Source: Pyronema omphalodes
Lineage: Eukaryota > Ascomycota > Pezizomycetes > Pezizales > Pyronemataceae
Direction: 5' to 3'
Assembly: GCA_024516155.1 (NCBI GenBank)
Contig: JAJJXM010000084.1
Coordinates: 62,001-126,000 of the forward strand
Length of the DNA: 64,000 bases
Shown: positions 34,530 through 46,823 of the stretch, piece after piece
Layout of the letters: each line of letters starts with the position of its first letter
Numbering within the stretch: position 1 is the stretch's first letter
Notes under the pieces: generated by a model
What the model was told of the DNA's origin: nothing
Seen by the model: the letters and a program-made list of their open reading frames with translations, nothing else
The model's database searches: none
Program-made: the position numbers and the translations under genes

Positions 34530-37500
34530 TTGAAAAGGCGAGCGTTGTAGGTGGAGTTTGGTTAGGATTGGAAGACAACAGTAAAGTAACTGATGGCAGC
34601 GCTTGTCGAAATCCCATTTGCAGTGGGGTACTGCTGTGGAAGCAAGCAATCAAGCGAGCAAGCAGTGGAGTTAAGGTTGAGCGGAAGAAAGTTTAAGCGG
34701 GCCGGACGGGGACGTTATGCAGTGACGTCGGTGAGTCCGGCGGGTCAAGCGCGTCAAGAAGTGAGGTTAGATCTGGGTTGGGGGTAGGACGCGCCAAAAG
34801 TCCAGGAGACTGCGTTAATGCTGATGATGAGGGGTAACGATGAAGTGATTGGGAGGAACGAGGAGCCATTTTTGGAGGGTAGGCACCCCGACTGCATCCT
34901 GATGACTTCAGGGCCACTACGGCTTGAGGGATATCCACAGTAAGATTTACCTTCAGTGTGGCGATGAATAGCATCGCGATACTCTGGAGCGGATGCAGGC
35001 GCTCTCCATGAAAGCTCAACCCCGAATGGCGTTTTAGGGGCGGGGAAGAGATGCGGGGTAAAAGCAAATAACGATGCTGACGATGTAAAAACAAATATTA
35101 TGCAAATCTTATGTCGTATGTACTTCGTAGTGATTCCCGCAATTACGTTTTGCACCCAGCATATCCAATGCTTTGAGATGACCTCCACGCCGTTTTTTCG
35201 GGGAAGTGATGCTAGGAGCCGATGTGCTGGCGATATAAATGAACTTTGCAGCTAATGGAGCTTCGCAACTAAGATCAAAGTTTCTCTCTGGTTAAAACTC
35301 TACCTCATCTTCATGTCTTGCGGAAGAAAGTTTTCGTAGGAAATGTTTCGAGTTCACTATTCGTTCCTTTAAAGTTTGTCACCTTCACCGGGTTCGCGGG
35401 AACGTCCGCTCATATCATTGTCGGTGCCGATAACCAATCGTCGACAGTTATGCACGGCACATGGCGTGGAGTCGTGTAACTATCTCAGTAATTTCCCAGA
35501 AACAAAATGAAGTTCGCGATGGTGAGGTAAACGGTGAAGTTTAAACTTGGCGGTATTAACCGTAGAATGGTGATGACAAAGTTTGAAGGAGAGGAAGCTA
35601 GGGGACACCGTTATCTTTTAGAGTGGTTCCCTACCGTAGGCTCATCTCCACCTTCTGCGTAACGCTACCTGCATCAATGCGCGAGACTTGAGTTTTTTTT
35701 TTGTGTTTCTCACTCAGCGCGTTTCTCACCTCTAATGCAAAGTTCTCGCCTTTTTTTCTCGTCTTTGCTTCGCTTCCTTCCCCTCTCGCGAAAGCTCTCC
35801 AAGTCGCGGTGGAGACGAGGGTAGTTGAGCTCCCGTGGTCGGCAAGCTGTGAATTAGCGGATCTTAGCTAGATGAATCCAGAATGCCACAATTATAGAAA
35901 CACCTGCCAGGCTTGTCTGTACTTATCGAACGTGGTCAAGCTAACACAGCATGCGGGATATGAGAGGACTATGAGGCTTAAAGACGAATGAGCATCGCAG
36001 GGAAGTGGCGTTGCTGGCAAGTCGGAGGTCGTAGCTAAGGGCTGACGACGCTGACGCTCGAACATCAGCAATGGAAGCGGATATACGTATGTACGGTGCA
36101 CCATAGAAGAGGAATTCGAAGACGAGAATAGATGAAGGGGCAAGAGCCGGAAGAGCTGGCTGCCTATGGATGTACCTGGACGTCGCGGAGATGCGGGCCC
36201 TGCGGTTGTCTTTGGGTCGCCGTGCAAGCTGCTGCAGCATCCCGTGCGCACGGGCCGCACCTGGGACAAGCAAATGCACTTAGCCTTTCCCGACAAAGCT
36301 TGGCTCTTGCCCGAGTCTGCGTGCTCGCCTTGCCCGAGTTTGCCTGGTCGCTGTTCTAAATGCAGCACACAGCATCGATTCGATCCACCGCGCGGCGATA
36401 ACAGAGAAACGGCCACCGTGGCTGAAGAGCGAGACCGAGTAATGGGCCAAGATAGCTGGAGCTGGGTATAAGCTGTCTGAGAGTTTGTCAGTGCAATCGT
36501 ACAAGAGACGTCTGATTGAAGGATGAAGGCACACGACGAGCACACGGACTCGGATTTGGATTCAGCTGTTTCGTAATTACTTTTGCCCTGTGCAGATCCT
36601 ATTGCGGGGTTCTCATGCGGCTCTGTTGTTTTGGAACCTCCAGCCCCTCGTTGCGCCACGCCGTGGTTTCGTGCTAGTAAGCTTCCCATTTCGTCATAGA
36701 CTACCGGGCCGAACTGCAATCTCCCAGGGGAGAGGTGGGGGAGGAGGACGAGGAGGAGAGAGGGCTAGAGGGAAGGGAGAGTAGGAGAGGGAGAGAGAAG
36801 AAGAGAGAAGAAGGGAGGAGGAGAGAGAAAAAGAGAGAAGAATTGAGATGGAGAGAGAGAAGGAGGAGGAACAAAGAAGAGTAGAGAAAGACAGAGAAGA
36901 GCAAGGAGGAGAGAGAAGGACGAGAAGAATGATCGAAAAGTGAAAATGAAAGATATTTCGCCACGAAGAGACAGTGTATTCGTGTTCAACACAGCATCCA
37001 ACAGCTCAATTACCTGTTAAAAGTGCACAACTCACCCGAAGCAATAATCTCCAAAAAGATGGAGGAGCATGGAGCATCCGAATGAATAGCTGATTAGAAG
37101 GAACACCTTGCGTGAACTTGCTCTCAACTGCCACCAGCTCTTGCCAACCAATCCATCGAATCTTCTTCTCAACCCCCCCTCCACCTCCATCTCTCTCCTC
37201 CTCCAAGACTAGTTAGATCACCATTCCCACCACGGCTTGGCCAACAACAAGAGACAGCTGTCCGGGAGCATAGCAAAGCAGCAGCAAGCAAGCATCCACG
37301 CCCACCCCAAAAAAAAAATAACCAGCCCACCATGCACAACCACCAATCTACCACTTCGAGCCCCCCCGTGCAAGGTTCCCGTAACCTATTTCAACTCTAA
37401 AGTATCTCTCCACCCCCCTCCCCTCCGCTTCTGTTGAATACCTTCCTCGAACTCAACGCTCACCACCACCACTCACCAGATACACGCCCTTCGGTTCAGT

Positions 37501-37749
37501 CTTCCGAATATCTGCATCATATACCTTTCAGTGCATTGCATTGAAAATCCTGACGTTTTTGCGTAATCCGGAGGCACAAAACTTGTTCCCTGTTTAGGTG
37601 TGGCCCCCTTGATTCCCTACCGCGATACCAAATTCCCGCGCACCCCACTCCCGCCGTCTTCAAAACCAGAGGTCGCCCATCATCAATTCATCATCAGGAC
37701 CTTCAACACCAAGAGACCCTATCATAAACTCCTTCAGGACACCATAATA
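34530..37749. other. Intergenic region and UGP1 upstream region
   Basis: Minus-strand open stretches (34693-35188, 35892-36719) have unclear status and no recognised motif. From 36720 to 36930 there is a purine-rich GAGAGA/AGGAGG tract, and 37140-37600 is C-rich. The right part is the probable UGP1 promoter and leader; CT-rich leaders are common in strongly expressed fungal genes. Confidence 0.45.
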
Positions 37750-39716
37750 ATGACTTCAGTAAAGGCCTTAGCTGTTGGAACCGAGAAAATGGGAGGATTA
37801 GATGTACCCAGCGCCGGACGTAGACACGGCAAGTCCCAGTCGTCTTTTGTAAGTTGGATCGCATTCCGGAGCTCGAGAAGCAGATATGGAAGTGGATAGA
37901 TTCTCATTGATTTGAATAGGCTTTCGACAACACCTCTACCTCCGTTGCCGCGAGTCAGATGCGCAATGCCTTGAACAAGCTTGCCGACACCGTCGAGGAC
38001 CCCGTCGCAAAGAAGGTACGCTTTCGCCTCGAAGATCCTTTCTATAAGCTATAGATACCTCCGATGGAAATTAGACGACTAACCGGGAGTGCGAATGTAG
38101 AAGTTTGAGACTGAGATGGACAACTTCTTTGCTCTCTTCAGGCGATACCTCCAGGATAAGGCTAAGGGCACTACCTTGTGAGTTACACGAGCGGCTTCAT
38201 TACGCGCGTTTACTGACATCATTCAGGGAGTGGGACCGCATTCAGCCTCCTAACCCCTCCCAGGTCGTTGCCTACGACACCCTCCCCAAGCGCGAGAACC
38301 CTGAGCTCCTCTCCAAGCTCGCCGTCCTCAAGCTTAACGGTGGTCTCGGAACCTCCATGGGATGTGTTGGACCCAAGTCCGTCATTGAGGTCCGCGAGGG
38401 AATGTCCTTCCTCGACTTGTCTGTCCGCCAGATTGAGTACCTTAACCGCATCTACGGAGTTAACGTTCCCTTCATTTTGATGAACTCTTTCAACACCGAC
38501 GACGACACCCAGAACATCATTAAGAAGTACGAGGGCCACAACGTCGACATTATTACCTTCAACCAGTCTCGCTACCCCCGTGTTGCCAAGGACTCTCTTC
38601 TCCCTGTTCCCAAGGACTCCAACTCGCCTATTAGCGACTGGTACCCCCCTGGACACGGAGACGTCTTCGAGTCCCTTGAGAACTCCGGAATTTTGGATGA
38701 GTTGATCGGACGTGGTATCGAGTACCTTTTCCTTTCCAACGTCGACAACTTGGGAGCTGTTGTCGATTTGAGCATTTTGGAGCACATGGTTGACAGCCAG
38801 GCTGAGTACATTATGGAGTTGACCGACAAGACCAAGGCCGACGTTAAGGGAGGTACCATCATCGACTACGAGGGTAACGTCCGTCTTCTTGAGATTGCTC
38901 AGGTTCCTAAGGAGCACGAGCAGGACTTCAAGTCCATCAAGAAGTTCAGATACTTCAACACCAACAACATCTGGTTGAACCTTAACGCTATTAAGCGCGT
39001 TGTTGAGAACCACGAGCTTGAGCTTGAGATCATTCCCAACTCCAAGTCTATCCCCGCCGGAAAGACTGGAGAGGCCGACCTTAACGTCATCCAGCTTGAG
39101 ACCGCCGTCGGAGCTGCCATCCGTCACTTCAAGAACGCCCACGGAGTCAACGTTCCCCGTCGTCGTTTCTTGCCCGTCAAGACCTGTTCCGACTTGATGC
39201 TTGTCAAGTCTGACCTCTACTCTATGAAGCACGGACAGCTTCTTATCGACTCTGCGCGTTTCGGACCCGCACCCTTGATCAAGCTCGGATCCCACTACAA
39301 GAAGGTTTCCGACTTCCAGAAGAGAGTGCCCAGCATTCCCAGAATATTGGAGCTCGACCACTTGACCATCACTGGAGCAGTCAACCTCGGCAGAAATGTC
39401 ACTCTTAAGGGTATGTTATACTGCGATCTTGGATGATGCAATTGCTAATAAAAAAAACAGGAACCGTCATCATCGTCGCAAATGAGGGCTCCACCATCGA
39501 TATTCCCAGCGGATCTGTTCTCGAGAACGTGGTTGTTCAGGGATCTTTGAGGTACCCCTCCCTTCCCCTGTCCCTGCTAGCGTATTGTTTCCCTGTTTTG
39601 CAACGTTTGATTTACGTTGCATGCATCGGGAAACGCCGCGCATCACCGGACGTGGCCTTCTGTCATGGAACTATTTCACTAACTCATTTTGCCACTACAG
39701 GTTATTGGAGCATTAA
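37750..39716 (+). CDS. UGP1: UTP-glucose-1-phosphate uridylyltransferase
   Basis: Six exons: 37750-37848, 37920-38015, 38101-38177, 38227-39410, 39461-39551 and 39701-39716, all in phase, giving 520 residues, the normal length. It makes UDP-glucose from UTP and glucose-1-phosphate in the cytosol, feeding glycogen, trehalose and cell-wall glucan. The nucleotide-binding motif [10 protein letters not shown] lies at 127-136, followed by [20 protein letters not shown] and [14 protein letters not shown] are further family signatures, and the protein ends GSLRLLEH as in other UGPases. The last exon has only 16 bp and follows a 149-bp intron (branch CACTAAC), easily missed. Codon use is strongly biased to C-ending codons, fitting high expression. 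An in-frame GTG-started extension to 37600 lacks an ATG and is not preferred. Confidence 0.97.
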
Positions 39717-41634
39717 TTTATCTCGCTATACGGGAACGAACAAAAACAATACGGTGTTGGTTTTACTTATGCGGGCTTTTTTCTCTAACTTCTTTTTTTA
39801 TAACTAAACGTCATGTGAGGATGGAAGACAAGTGGGTTGGGTTGTGCGGTTGCTTTTTTGCAATGGGGCTTTGTTTTTTTCGCGCGTTTTTTTATACCAA
39901 ACTACGTACCCCCTCTACACTACACATACTACTAGACGAATTTTAAGATGGTTTTAATGGTTATTATTGTCCGATGAACAAGTGATGTCGAAATTGTGAG
40001 ACGTGGTTGAAGTTGATGGCTATCATTTGGGGCGAGGAGAGAAAGATGAAAGAGGAAATGATCCGAAACCTGGATGACTAAGCAGCAAGCGAAGCGGTCG
40101 CGAAGCAATCGCGAAAGACCCCAATGGACCATACAATCTACATTGCACGGTATTAACCCGTTACCCTGCTCGAACTAGTAACCAAGAGACCTACGTTCAT
40201 ATCAAAGTTCATATCGTATCACCGCCTTATGGCTGCTTTGCTGCAATTACACCCGTATTAGATTAGATAGACTACACCCTAACGATAAGAATTAATTTCC
40301 TTCCTTGAGTTGTTATCAACTACTCTAGACTCCTTAATATCATCTGAGACCTGAAACTGAACCGGCTTGCTTAGTTATATATGTGCCGATATATATATAT
40401 CTTTATCGATATATATATCTCTATCTCTATTCCTATCTCTATCTTTATCCATATCTCTATCCCTATCCATATCCATATCCATATCCATATCCATATCCAT
40501 ATCCATATCCATATCCATATCCATATCCATATCCATATCCATATCCATATCCATATCCATATCCATATCTCTATCTCTATCCGTATCCATATTTGTATCC
40601 ATATCCATATCCATAACCAACCATATCCATATCCATACCATACCATACCTTACCATACCATACCATATCCAACTATACCTTATCAAGGGAAATGGGAAAC
40701 GGGAAAAAGATGAGATCGAGCGTAGCTCCGTGGATCTGTGTATTGCTATGAGTATGAGTATGAGAATATGAGACTATGACTATGAGACTATGAGACTATG
40801 AGTAGAACTCAGACTGTGGTAAGTACCAGTGGTGGTAGTGGTAGTGGTGGTGACAGTGACAGTGACAGTGCCAGTGGTAGTGATAGTGGTGGTGGTGGTG
40901 GTAGTGGTAGTGGTAGTGGTAGTGGTAGTGGTGGTAGTGACTGTGGTAGTGGTGACAGTGACAGTGACAGTGGAAGCCTTGGAAGCCTTGGAAGAAGGAT
41001 ATAGATGGTTTCTTGTACTGGGTACTGGGTATATGGTAGGAACGATTTATGATATATGCTGATTGTATATGTGGTGCTTGCGCGTGGGGCGGGGGGCGGG
41101 GGAGGGGGGCGGGGGAGGGGGGGGGGGGGGGGGGGGTGTTATGGCTATGTGCTATGTGATGATTTTAATAGCGCTGGATTTCTGGTTTCAACTTTCGTGT
41201 GTGTTGTTGTTGTTGTTGGTGTTGGTGTTGGTGTTGGTGTTGGTGTTGGTGTTGGTGTCACTGTCACTGTCACTGTCACTGTTACTGTTACTGTAGGGGT
41301 AAAGAAAAAAAAGACGAGAGAAGGGTAGAGCGTCAGGGTGTGTTTTTTATTAATACCTACCAAATATTAAGGGCCCTTACTATTTACAGTTTACAGGGCG
41401 TTCTGTGACAGTTTTCTTTTTTCATTGTTGGCGGGATTATGGATAATGGATTAAGGTATGCTGGAGTTTTTTTATTTTGGTATGTATGAGATTTGTCGGC
41501 ATAACTTTTTAATGGGTTCTTGGGATGTGCATTGGTTGCTGAGATGGTTGGAGCTTTGTGCTTGGGCTTGGGCTTTGGGGTGGATGGATTCTGGATGAGT
41601 ATGGGCGGTTTCTTAAGTTGCACAGGTTCTACAA
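39717..41634. other. Gene-poor region with microsatellites
   Basis: 3' flank of UGP1, then dense simple repeats: ATATCC (40395-40620), GTGGTA/GTGACA (40830-40970), GGAAGCCTT (40970-40997), a G-rich run (41088-41137), and GTTGGT then CACTGT (41205-41292). No gene supported. Confidence 0.6.
40395..40620. repeat. ATATCC/ATCTCT hexanucleotide repeat
   Basis: The core is about 18 perfect CATATC units (40455-40568) with degenerate edges. Open frames of alternating dipeptides on both strands are artefacts. Confidence 0.95.
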
Positions 41635-41780
41635 GTTTCTCAAGTTTTACAGGTTTCTCAAGTTTTCCAAGTTCTACAAGTTCTACAGGTTCCACAGGTT
41701 CTACAGGTTCTACAAGTTCTACAGGTTCTACAAGTTCCCCAAGTTCCACAAGTTCCTCAAGTTCCCCAACTTCCCCAGTC
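41635..41780. repeat. Degenerate 9-bp minisatellite (TTCTACAGG / TTCCACAAG)
   Basis: About sixteen units of 9 bp with variants. It sits where copy A of the inverted segment has its GGGGAACTT array; on the minus strand the units read GGGGAACTT, TAGAACCTG and similar. Confidence 0.9.
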
Positions 41781-42348
41781 AACCCACAGCACCTCTCCTC
41801 TTCCATGCCCAAACTACCCACCAGAACCAATCAATAATCACCACCCGCACTTAACTCCTATCTAAACACCCCTAAACTTCCAAGTTTTTCTATCTACCCA
41901 TGCTTAAAAGTTAAAAATGATGACTAGCACCGCCTCTCATTAAGCAAGATTACTCAACCATGATAATGATACTCAAGTTTGTATGTAGTACCAAAGCCTA
42001 AAGAATAATGTTATAATCATGCGGCTGGTTGGGATTATGTAAAGTGTCTTGAGTACTTACTTACGTATTCTTAGGTCATTCTTGCCCTGCCCTGCTCCGC
42101 CCATGGAACGCCATGTCAAGAAACGCCAAAGAAACGCCTCACCTGCACTTTACTTACATAACATACTAATTTATGGTTTATATACTGATTGCTTTTTTAC
42201 AGTTTTGTTCACCGGTTCAGGCTGGTAACTAGTAACGAAAGTATTGAAAGTCTCTATGTATGTATGAGCTTATATAATAACTAAGAAATAAATATCCGCT
42301 GTGATTTCTATTCTTCAAGCGATCCAGACTCCAGAGTCGAGTAGACGT

Positions 42349-42398
42349 GGTTGATTGATTGATTGATTGATTGACTGATTGACTGATTGACTGATTAT
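42349..42398. repeat. GATT/GACT tetranucleotide repeat
   Basis: About twelve units of TTGATTGA or TTGACTGA. It corresponds to the CAAGCAAT array of copy A near 29645-29690. Confidence 0.85.
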
Positions 42399-42925
42399 CC
42401 ATAAACGTTCCCAACTATAATGCTATGGCATGCGCACATTATCTATATGTATACATGCTACCCCATATTCCCATTGGGATTTACCCCAGAGCATGCTACT
42501 TGGTACATAGGAGGTGCGGCGCTCCAGATTCCTGTCAGACTGGTTTGCTTGCCCGTCGTCGTATTCATAAGCCTTGGCCCTTGTGCTCTCGGAGGATACT
42601 TCGCGGGGTCCTACCCCCTTTCTTGCCCTTATCTTCTGTTTTTTTCTGCCTGTAATTCCTCCCAGGACTGAGGACTCTTGTATATAATAGGCGGATATAT
42701 GGCGCATAACAATACTACAAGGGACGCCTTCTCATCCAATCAATACGCCAAGAACCATGATCTAGTAGGAATCAATCGAAGGAATAATCTTGGTTAATTA
42801 CCTTACTTACCATCGTACGTTACAAAATTTGGATGTTAAAGAGCAGGTGATGTTTTCTGTAAAGGCGGACGATAGAATTTAAATTAAAATGGCTTATATT
42901 AATTTTGTGAACACAGAAGACATAA

Positions 42926-43009
42926 TCCTCGGTAGTATAGTGGTTAGTATTTCCGCCTGTCACTACTGATAGTTCGCGGGAGACCGGGGTTCAATTCCCC
43001 GCCGAGGAG
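42926..43009 (+). tRNA. tRNA-Asp(GTC) with 12-nt intron
   Basis: 84 nt, same mature sequence as the copy at 28947. The intron after base 37 is CTACTGATAGTT. A T-rich run directly downstream (TTTCTTTTTT) is the Pol III stop. Confidence 0.95.
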
Positions 43010-43786
43010 TTTCTTTTTTCTATCCCGATGGATAGCCCGTACATCGTGGTCGTGGAGTATTGATTTTTTGTGCTGAGGGTGTATGTCTGTGGAAGATTTG
43101 CTCGGAGGAATTAAGAGTTGGAGTCGGGCATGTCCCATTTTTTTATCGGTTTCTTGACAGAATCCAGTAAGCGGGAACTGTAGGAATGAACTCTTCAATT
43201 AAGATGTTTCTACCTCCGCATTACAAGGATCATATTGGTTGATGTTTTTTCTAAAAAAAAAAGTTATCTGAACGGACACATGTACTCATGCAATATGTTT
43301 TACATCATCCATTACGAATCAATCCTCAATGAACGTATGTAACCTACGCAACCGTCAACGTAATACCTGTGATACGTAACACACTACACGAGCTGCGGAA
43401 TGCAAGATGCGGATATGTAGCACCATATCAGAGCATGGAGATACGAGATAATGGGTTAGTGACTCATATGCGATTAGCGAGCGTATCGGAGAATATCTTG
43501 ATAACACGAGGGAGTGTCGGTGGTTACACTGGGGTTCGTGTGGGAATGTGGTATATCTTCCCCGCTCCCCCGTCGAGGGATTGTTAGGGGCGATACGATA
43601 TCGGGGTTTTGACATACTTTTGCTTGAGTTGAGGAAAATAGTATGCACTGAAAATTACGCGGTTTTCTGGTATTGCTCTAAGTTGGACCTCATCAAACTT
43701 CGTTGGGCTTTTTCAGACTTCTTCAGGCTTTCCAGACTTCATCGGGCCTTTTCAGACTTCGTCAAGCGTCCACACTCATCACCACA
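43010..43786. other. Intergenic region, VOC gene upstream region
   Basis: No gene supported. At 43710-43766, just before the VOC start codon, TTTTCAGACTTC and close variants recur three times. Confidence 0.5.
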
Positions 43787-44568
43787 ATGCCTCTCCACCA
43801 TATCTGCCTTACGGTCGCCGACATCTCCACCTCTAAAACATGGTATTCAACCGCCCTTGCACCCCTCGGTTACAAAGTCTCCCTGGAATTCAACGCAGGT
43901 CATGTTATCGGATTCACCAGCGGTAAATGCAATCCAGATTTCTGGTTAGCTAGCCAGGGTTATAAGAAATTCGAAGAACGGGAGGAATCCTTGGATAAAT
44001 CCGTAAGTTTCTTCTCCCAATAGTATCTCATATCCTCCTCCCCCTCTCCTCCAGAAAGAAAATCCCCAGCCATTCCTTAACATAATATCTCAAAATATTT
44101 CAACCAGCCGTTAACTCCCAATTCCTAACATCCGCAGATAACCCAGCAGTCCCCATCCCCCCAAACCCCGGAACCTATCGCTCCCATAACCGGACCAATC
44201 CACATCGCCTTCACCACCAGCTCCCGTCAACAAGTCCGTAACTTCCATTCCGCCGCACTGTAAGCCTCCATCCTCATCCATCCCCATCCCTTTCATCCCC
44301 AGCACAAAAAAAACTAACCCCTCCCCCCCATCTTAGCGCCGCCGGTGGAATCTGCAACGGACCCCCAGGTCCAAGACCTCAATATACACGCACCTACTAC
44401 GGAGCCTTTGTATTAGACCCCGAAGGAAGGAATATAGAGGCGGTATGTGTACGACCTGAGTTCTGGGCTGAGGAATGGGGGGGTTTTGTTTGGGCTTTGG
44501 CATTTGCTGTGGGGGTTTTGGGGGCGGTTTTGGTGGTTGTGGGATGGAGGGGTGTTGGGGGGATTTAG
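43787..44568 (+). CDS. VOC/glyoxalase-fold protein with C-terminal hydrophobic helix
   Basis: Exons 43787-44002, 44138-44259 and 44337-44568 join in phase to 189 residues. Intron 1 has GTAAGT, branch CCTAAC and CCGCAG; intron 2 has GTAAGC, branch ACTAACC and TTAG. The N-terminus MPLHHICLTVADISTSKTWY is the first beta-alpha-beta unit of the vicinal oxygen chelate fold, with His4/His5 as likely metal ligands. GPIHIAFTTSS starts the second unit, and GAFVLDPEGRNIEAVC is the typical last strand with a Glu ligand. Family members include glyoxalase I, dioxygenases and small uncharacterised proteins. After the fold, EFWAEEWGG and a helix of about 20 hydrophobic residues follow. A GTATGT directly after GCG (about 44442) could instead be a donor that removes this tail. 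Confidence 0.85.
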
Positions 44569-45405
44569 AGGGAGTTGGGGTATGAGATGGAGGGGTGATG
44601 GGCTTTTGGGTGATGGGTTTACTGCGGGTTGTGGGCTCTGTGCTGGGGAAGTTGGGATTTCTTCGGGAGATTGCATGGTGGGGTCGGTAGGGTTATGACA
44701 TTGAATTTTAATATTTTGGTTTTGAGGGTGGCTATGAAATTGCTTTTGGCATCTGTTATCGGTGTGATGGAAATTAAAAATTGAGATTGGAAATTTGTTG
44801 TACAGGGTTAATTACGAAAAAGAGTGATACGTTGTGATTTCATGATAATTCAATCACCCTATCGACTCAGTTATATGGAAAATTGACTAGAAGCTGAATA
44901 TATATATACCACTCCTGCGTCAATATATCTCCGAAAAAGATATCCTTCTGTTATTAACAGATGTGGTTCACAAAATCTTGATTCCTATGTCTTGAACAGC
45001 ATTTGCAGAGAATTCACAAAGAAAGACTACTTACCGTATACTAAGGCGAGTCTTTAAGTTTTCAGATCCCAGGGAACATAATCTTTCTGGGTCCTGACGA
45101 TAAATTCCACAGCCATAATACAAAGTGTTACCCGTTCCACCCCGAATCTACAGAAGTGAAGTGGTCATCACAATCTGTGGATAATCTATCATTTTACATT
45201 TTCTTGCAGACAATCTACCACCCTTAATAGCATCGTCTTTGTATCATCGGTAGATGGAAAATCAGAAAATCACTGCAGTAGCACAGATCACTCTGTATCA
45301 CTTGAACAGAATGAAGAAAGGAAGACCTCAAGCAAACTGATGAAGCCGGATAAAAGTTGAAAGAATTGTTGAACGCACGAAGATGAACAGGGGACAAAAA
45401 AGACA
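44569..45405. other. Intergenic region
   Basis: AT-rich. The short A run to the left of the tRNA-Asp 3' end (GACAAAAAAGAC) is its probable Pol III stop on the minus strand. Nothing else supported. Confidence 0.5.
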
Positions 45406-45489
45406 CTCCTCGGCGGGGAATTGAACCCCGGTCTCCCGCGAACTATCAGTAGTGACAGGCGGAAATACTAACCACTATACTACCGAGGA
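45406..45489 (-). tRNA. tRNA-Asp(GTC) with 12-nt intron
   Basis: 84 nt, identical to the copy at 42926 including the intron CTACTGATAGTT, but on the other strand. The sequence to its right does not match the inverted segments, so only the gene itself is shared. Confidence 0.95.
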
Positions 45490-46616
45490 TTATATCTACT
45501 GCAACTAATATATTAATATAATCCAAATATTATAGTCTGCAACTCGGAGCATCTATAACTCGCTGTTCACCATCGACAAAATACATAGCATATACATGGA
45601 ATTTTCCCGTTGTGGAGTTCTGGATCTTTTTGGCGTATCAACACGCCATTCTCTGGTGTTCAGAGCGTATCGTGAGGTACGTCAGAACCTGACATTGGCA
45701 GGTTTACTTGCTCCATGAACCGAAAAGTCTGGTACAGAGTCATGAAGACCAGCTTTTACACACCATATTCCCTCTTTGGTTACATAAATGACAACATCTG
45801 CTGCGACATTTTCACACTTTCGACGAAAACATCGTCGCGTGTTTCGGCGCATTTAAAATCCGGTGTTCTGAATGGTTGCCGCGTGCGGGGTGCAGGGAAA
45901 AGTGGCGTTAACTCGTCCAGATTCCCTATTCGGTAGCGAATCATTAGACGCCTGATTACCGCCTGACACCTACACTACGATTTTTTTGCACTTTAGAACT
46001 ACTCCGCAGAGCTCGACTCATCAGCGTGGATGTTGAAATATTTTTCGTAGATAATTTTTTTTTTAAAGTTTCCGGATTTTGTTTCAACGCTTGTAATACA
46101 GGGGTTGCGTTCCTTGTGAAAGTTTTCGGACTGCTCCTGATCGACAAACGTTTTTCGATGTGGATACCCGGAGTTCCACAACACCTGCTATCTTTCAGAG
46201 CATGATCATATAATCCCAGTACCCGGAAGCCGGCGCGAAAACAAAGAAATAAGAAGTTCATCTATCCATCAGTATCATGACCGGGAAACAGCAGCTCGTG
46301 ACGGGTGATGAACACGACATCGAACATCGGACGCGCTAGGGAATTTGATGCAGAATAATGTCATGCCTTTTAACATATACAAATGCAGGTATCGAAAGTA
46401 AGTGGGTGGAGTAAATTTCATATATAAGCTGCAGCGCCAACTCATTAGCTTATTTTATCTTCCTATTCATCAGTTTCTTGTCCCAGCTCTCTATCGCCGT
46501 ACTGATTCGACACCTGCGCGTTTGAAACCTGCTGCTGCTCCAACCAAGGCCGGTTCCAAAGATCTCATCAATATCCATCGAAGTTGATAGTACTCGATAT
46601 ATCACAGATAGAAACG
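45490..46616. other. Intergenic region, weak minus-strand frames
   Basis: A basic frame at 45956-46261 (minus) has plausible composition but no motif, start context or splice partner. Otherwise AT-rich sequence. Confidence 0.35.
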
Positions 46617-46823
46617 ATGGGATTAGGGCACCGACCTACGTCCAGTACGACACTGGCTTCTGCGCATACCCAGATACTTCGTCCTACTGCATCCCAGCTT
46701 TTGACTACCCGGACGCTTTATGAGCAGGGATACAATATCTACCAGATTTCGGATATATTGAAATTACCCAGAGATATGGTTTCCACGGTGATTTGGGAAT
46801 ATAAACGGGGGATTGAATGGTAA
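46617..46823 (+). CDS. Candidate small protein with helix-turn-helix-like segment
   Basis: A 68-residue frame from ATG at 46617 to TAA at 46823. A Ser/Thr-rich N-terminus leads into TRTLYEQGYNIYQISDILKL and PRDMVSTVIWEYKRG. This has the pattern of a short helix, turn and recognition-like helix (GYNIYQISDIL..PRDMVSTVIW). It could be an independent small gene or the last exon of a longer one; a plus-strand frame at 46402-46587 lies directly upstream. No homolog recognised with certainty. Confidence 0.4.
   Translation: MGLGHRPTSSTTLASAHTQILRPTASQLLTTRTLYEQGYNIYQISDILKLPRDMVSTVIWEYKRGIEW

Larger units (their letters stand above)
41635..43009 (-). repeat. Inverted duplicated segment, copy B
   Basis: Reverse complement of copy A at 28947-30500, with the same order of anchors: degenerate 9-bp minisatellite (41635-41780), unique spacer, tRNA-Asp. 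The copies differ by many substitutions and small indels, so the duplication is not recent. Confidence 0.85.

Noticed and set aside
34693..35188. Minus-strand frames ending DLTSLLDALDPPDSPTSLHNVPVRPA-like tail
   Set aside because: The tail looks protein-like, but the only phase-correct intron to the upstream frame would be 34 bp, too short for this genome.
35892..36719. 275-residue minus-strand frame upstream of UGP1
   Set aside because: No recognisable motif, low-complexity and Ser-rich, GC-rich promoter region with open frames on both strands. A real gene is not excluded.
38219..39361. 380-residue minus-strand frame across UGP1
   Set aside because: Shadow of the codon-biased UGP1 exon; Val/Leu/Gly-rich antisense composition and no motif.
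40371..40713. Alternating-dipeptide frames (IW, MD, HI, PY)
   Set aside because: By-product of the ATATCC hexanucleotide repeat.
45956..46261. Basic 101-residue minus-strand frame
   Set aside because: Two overlapping frames look equally good, neither with motif or splice partner.
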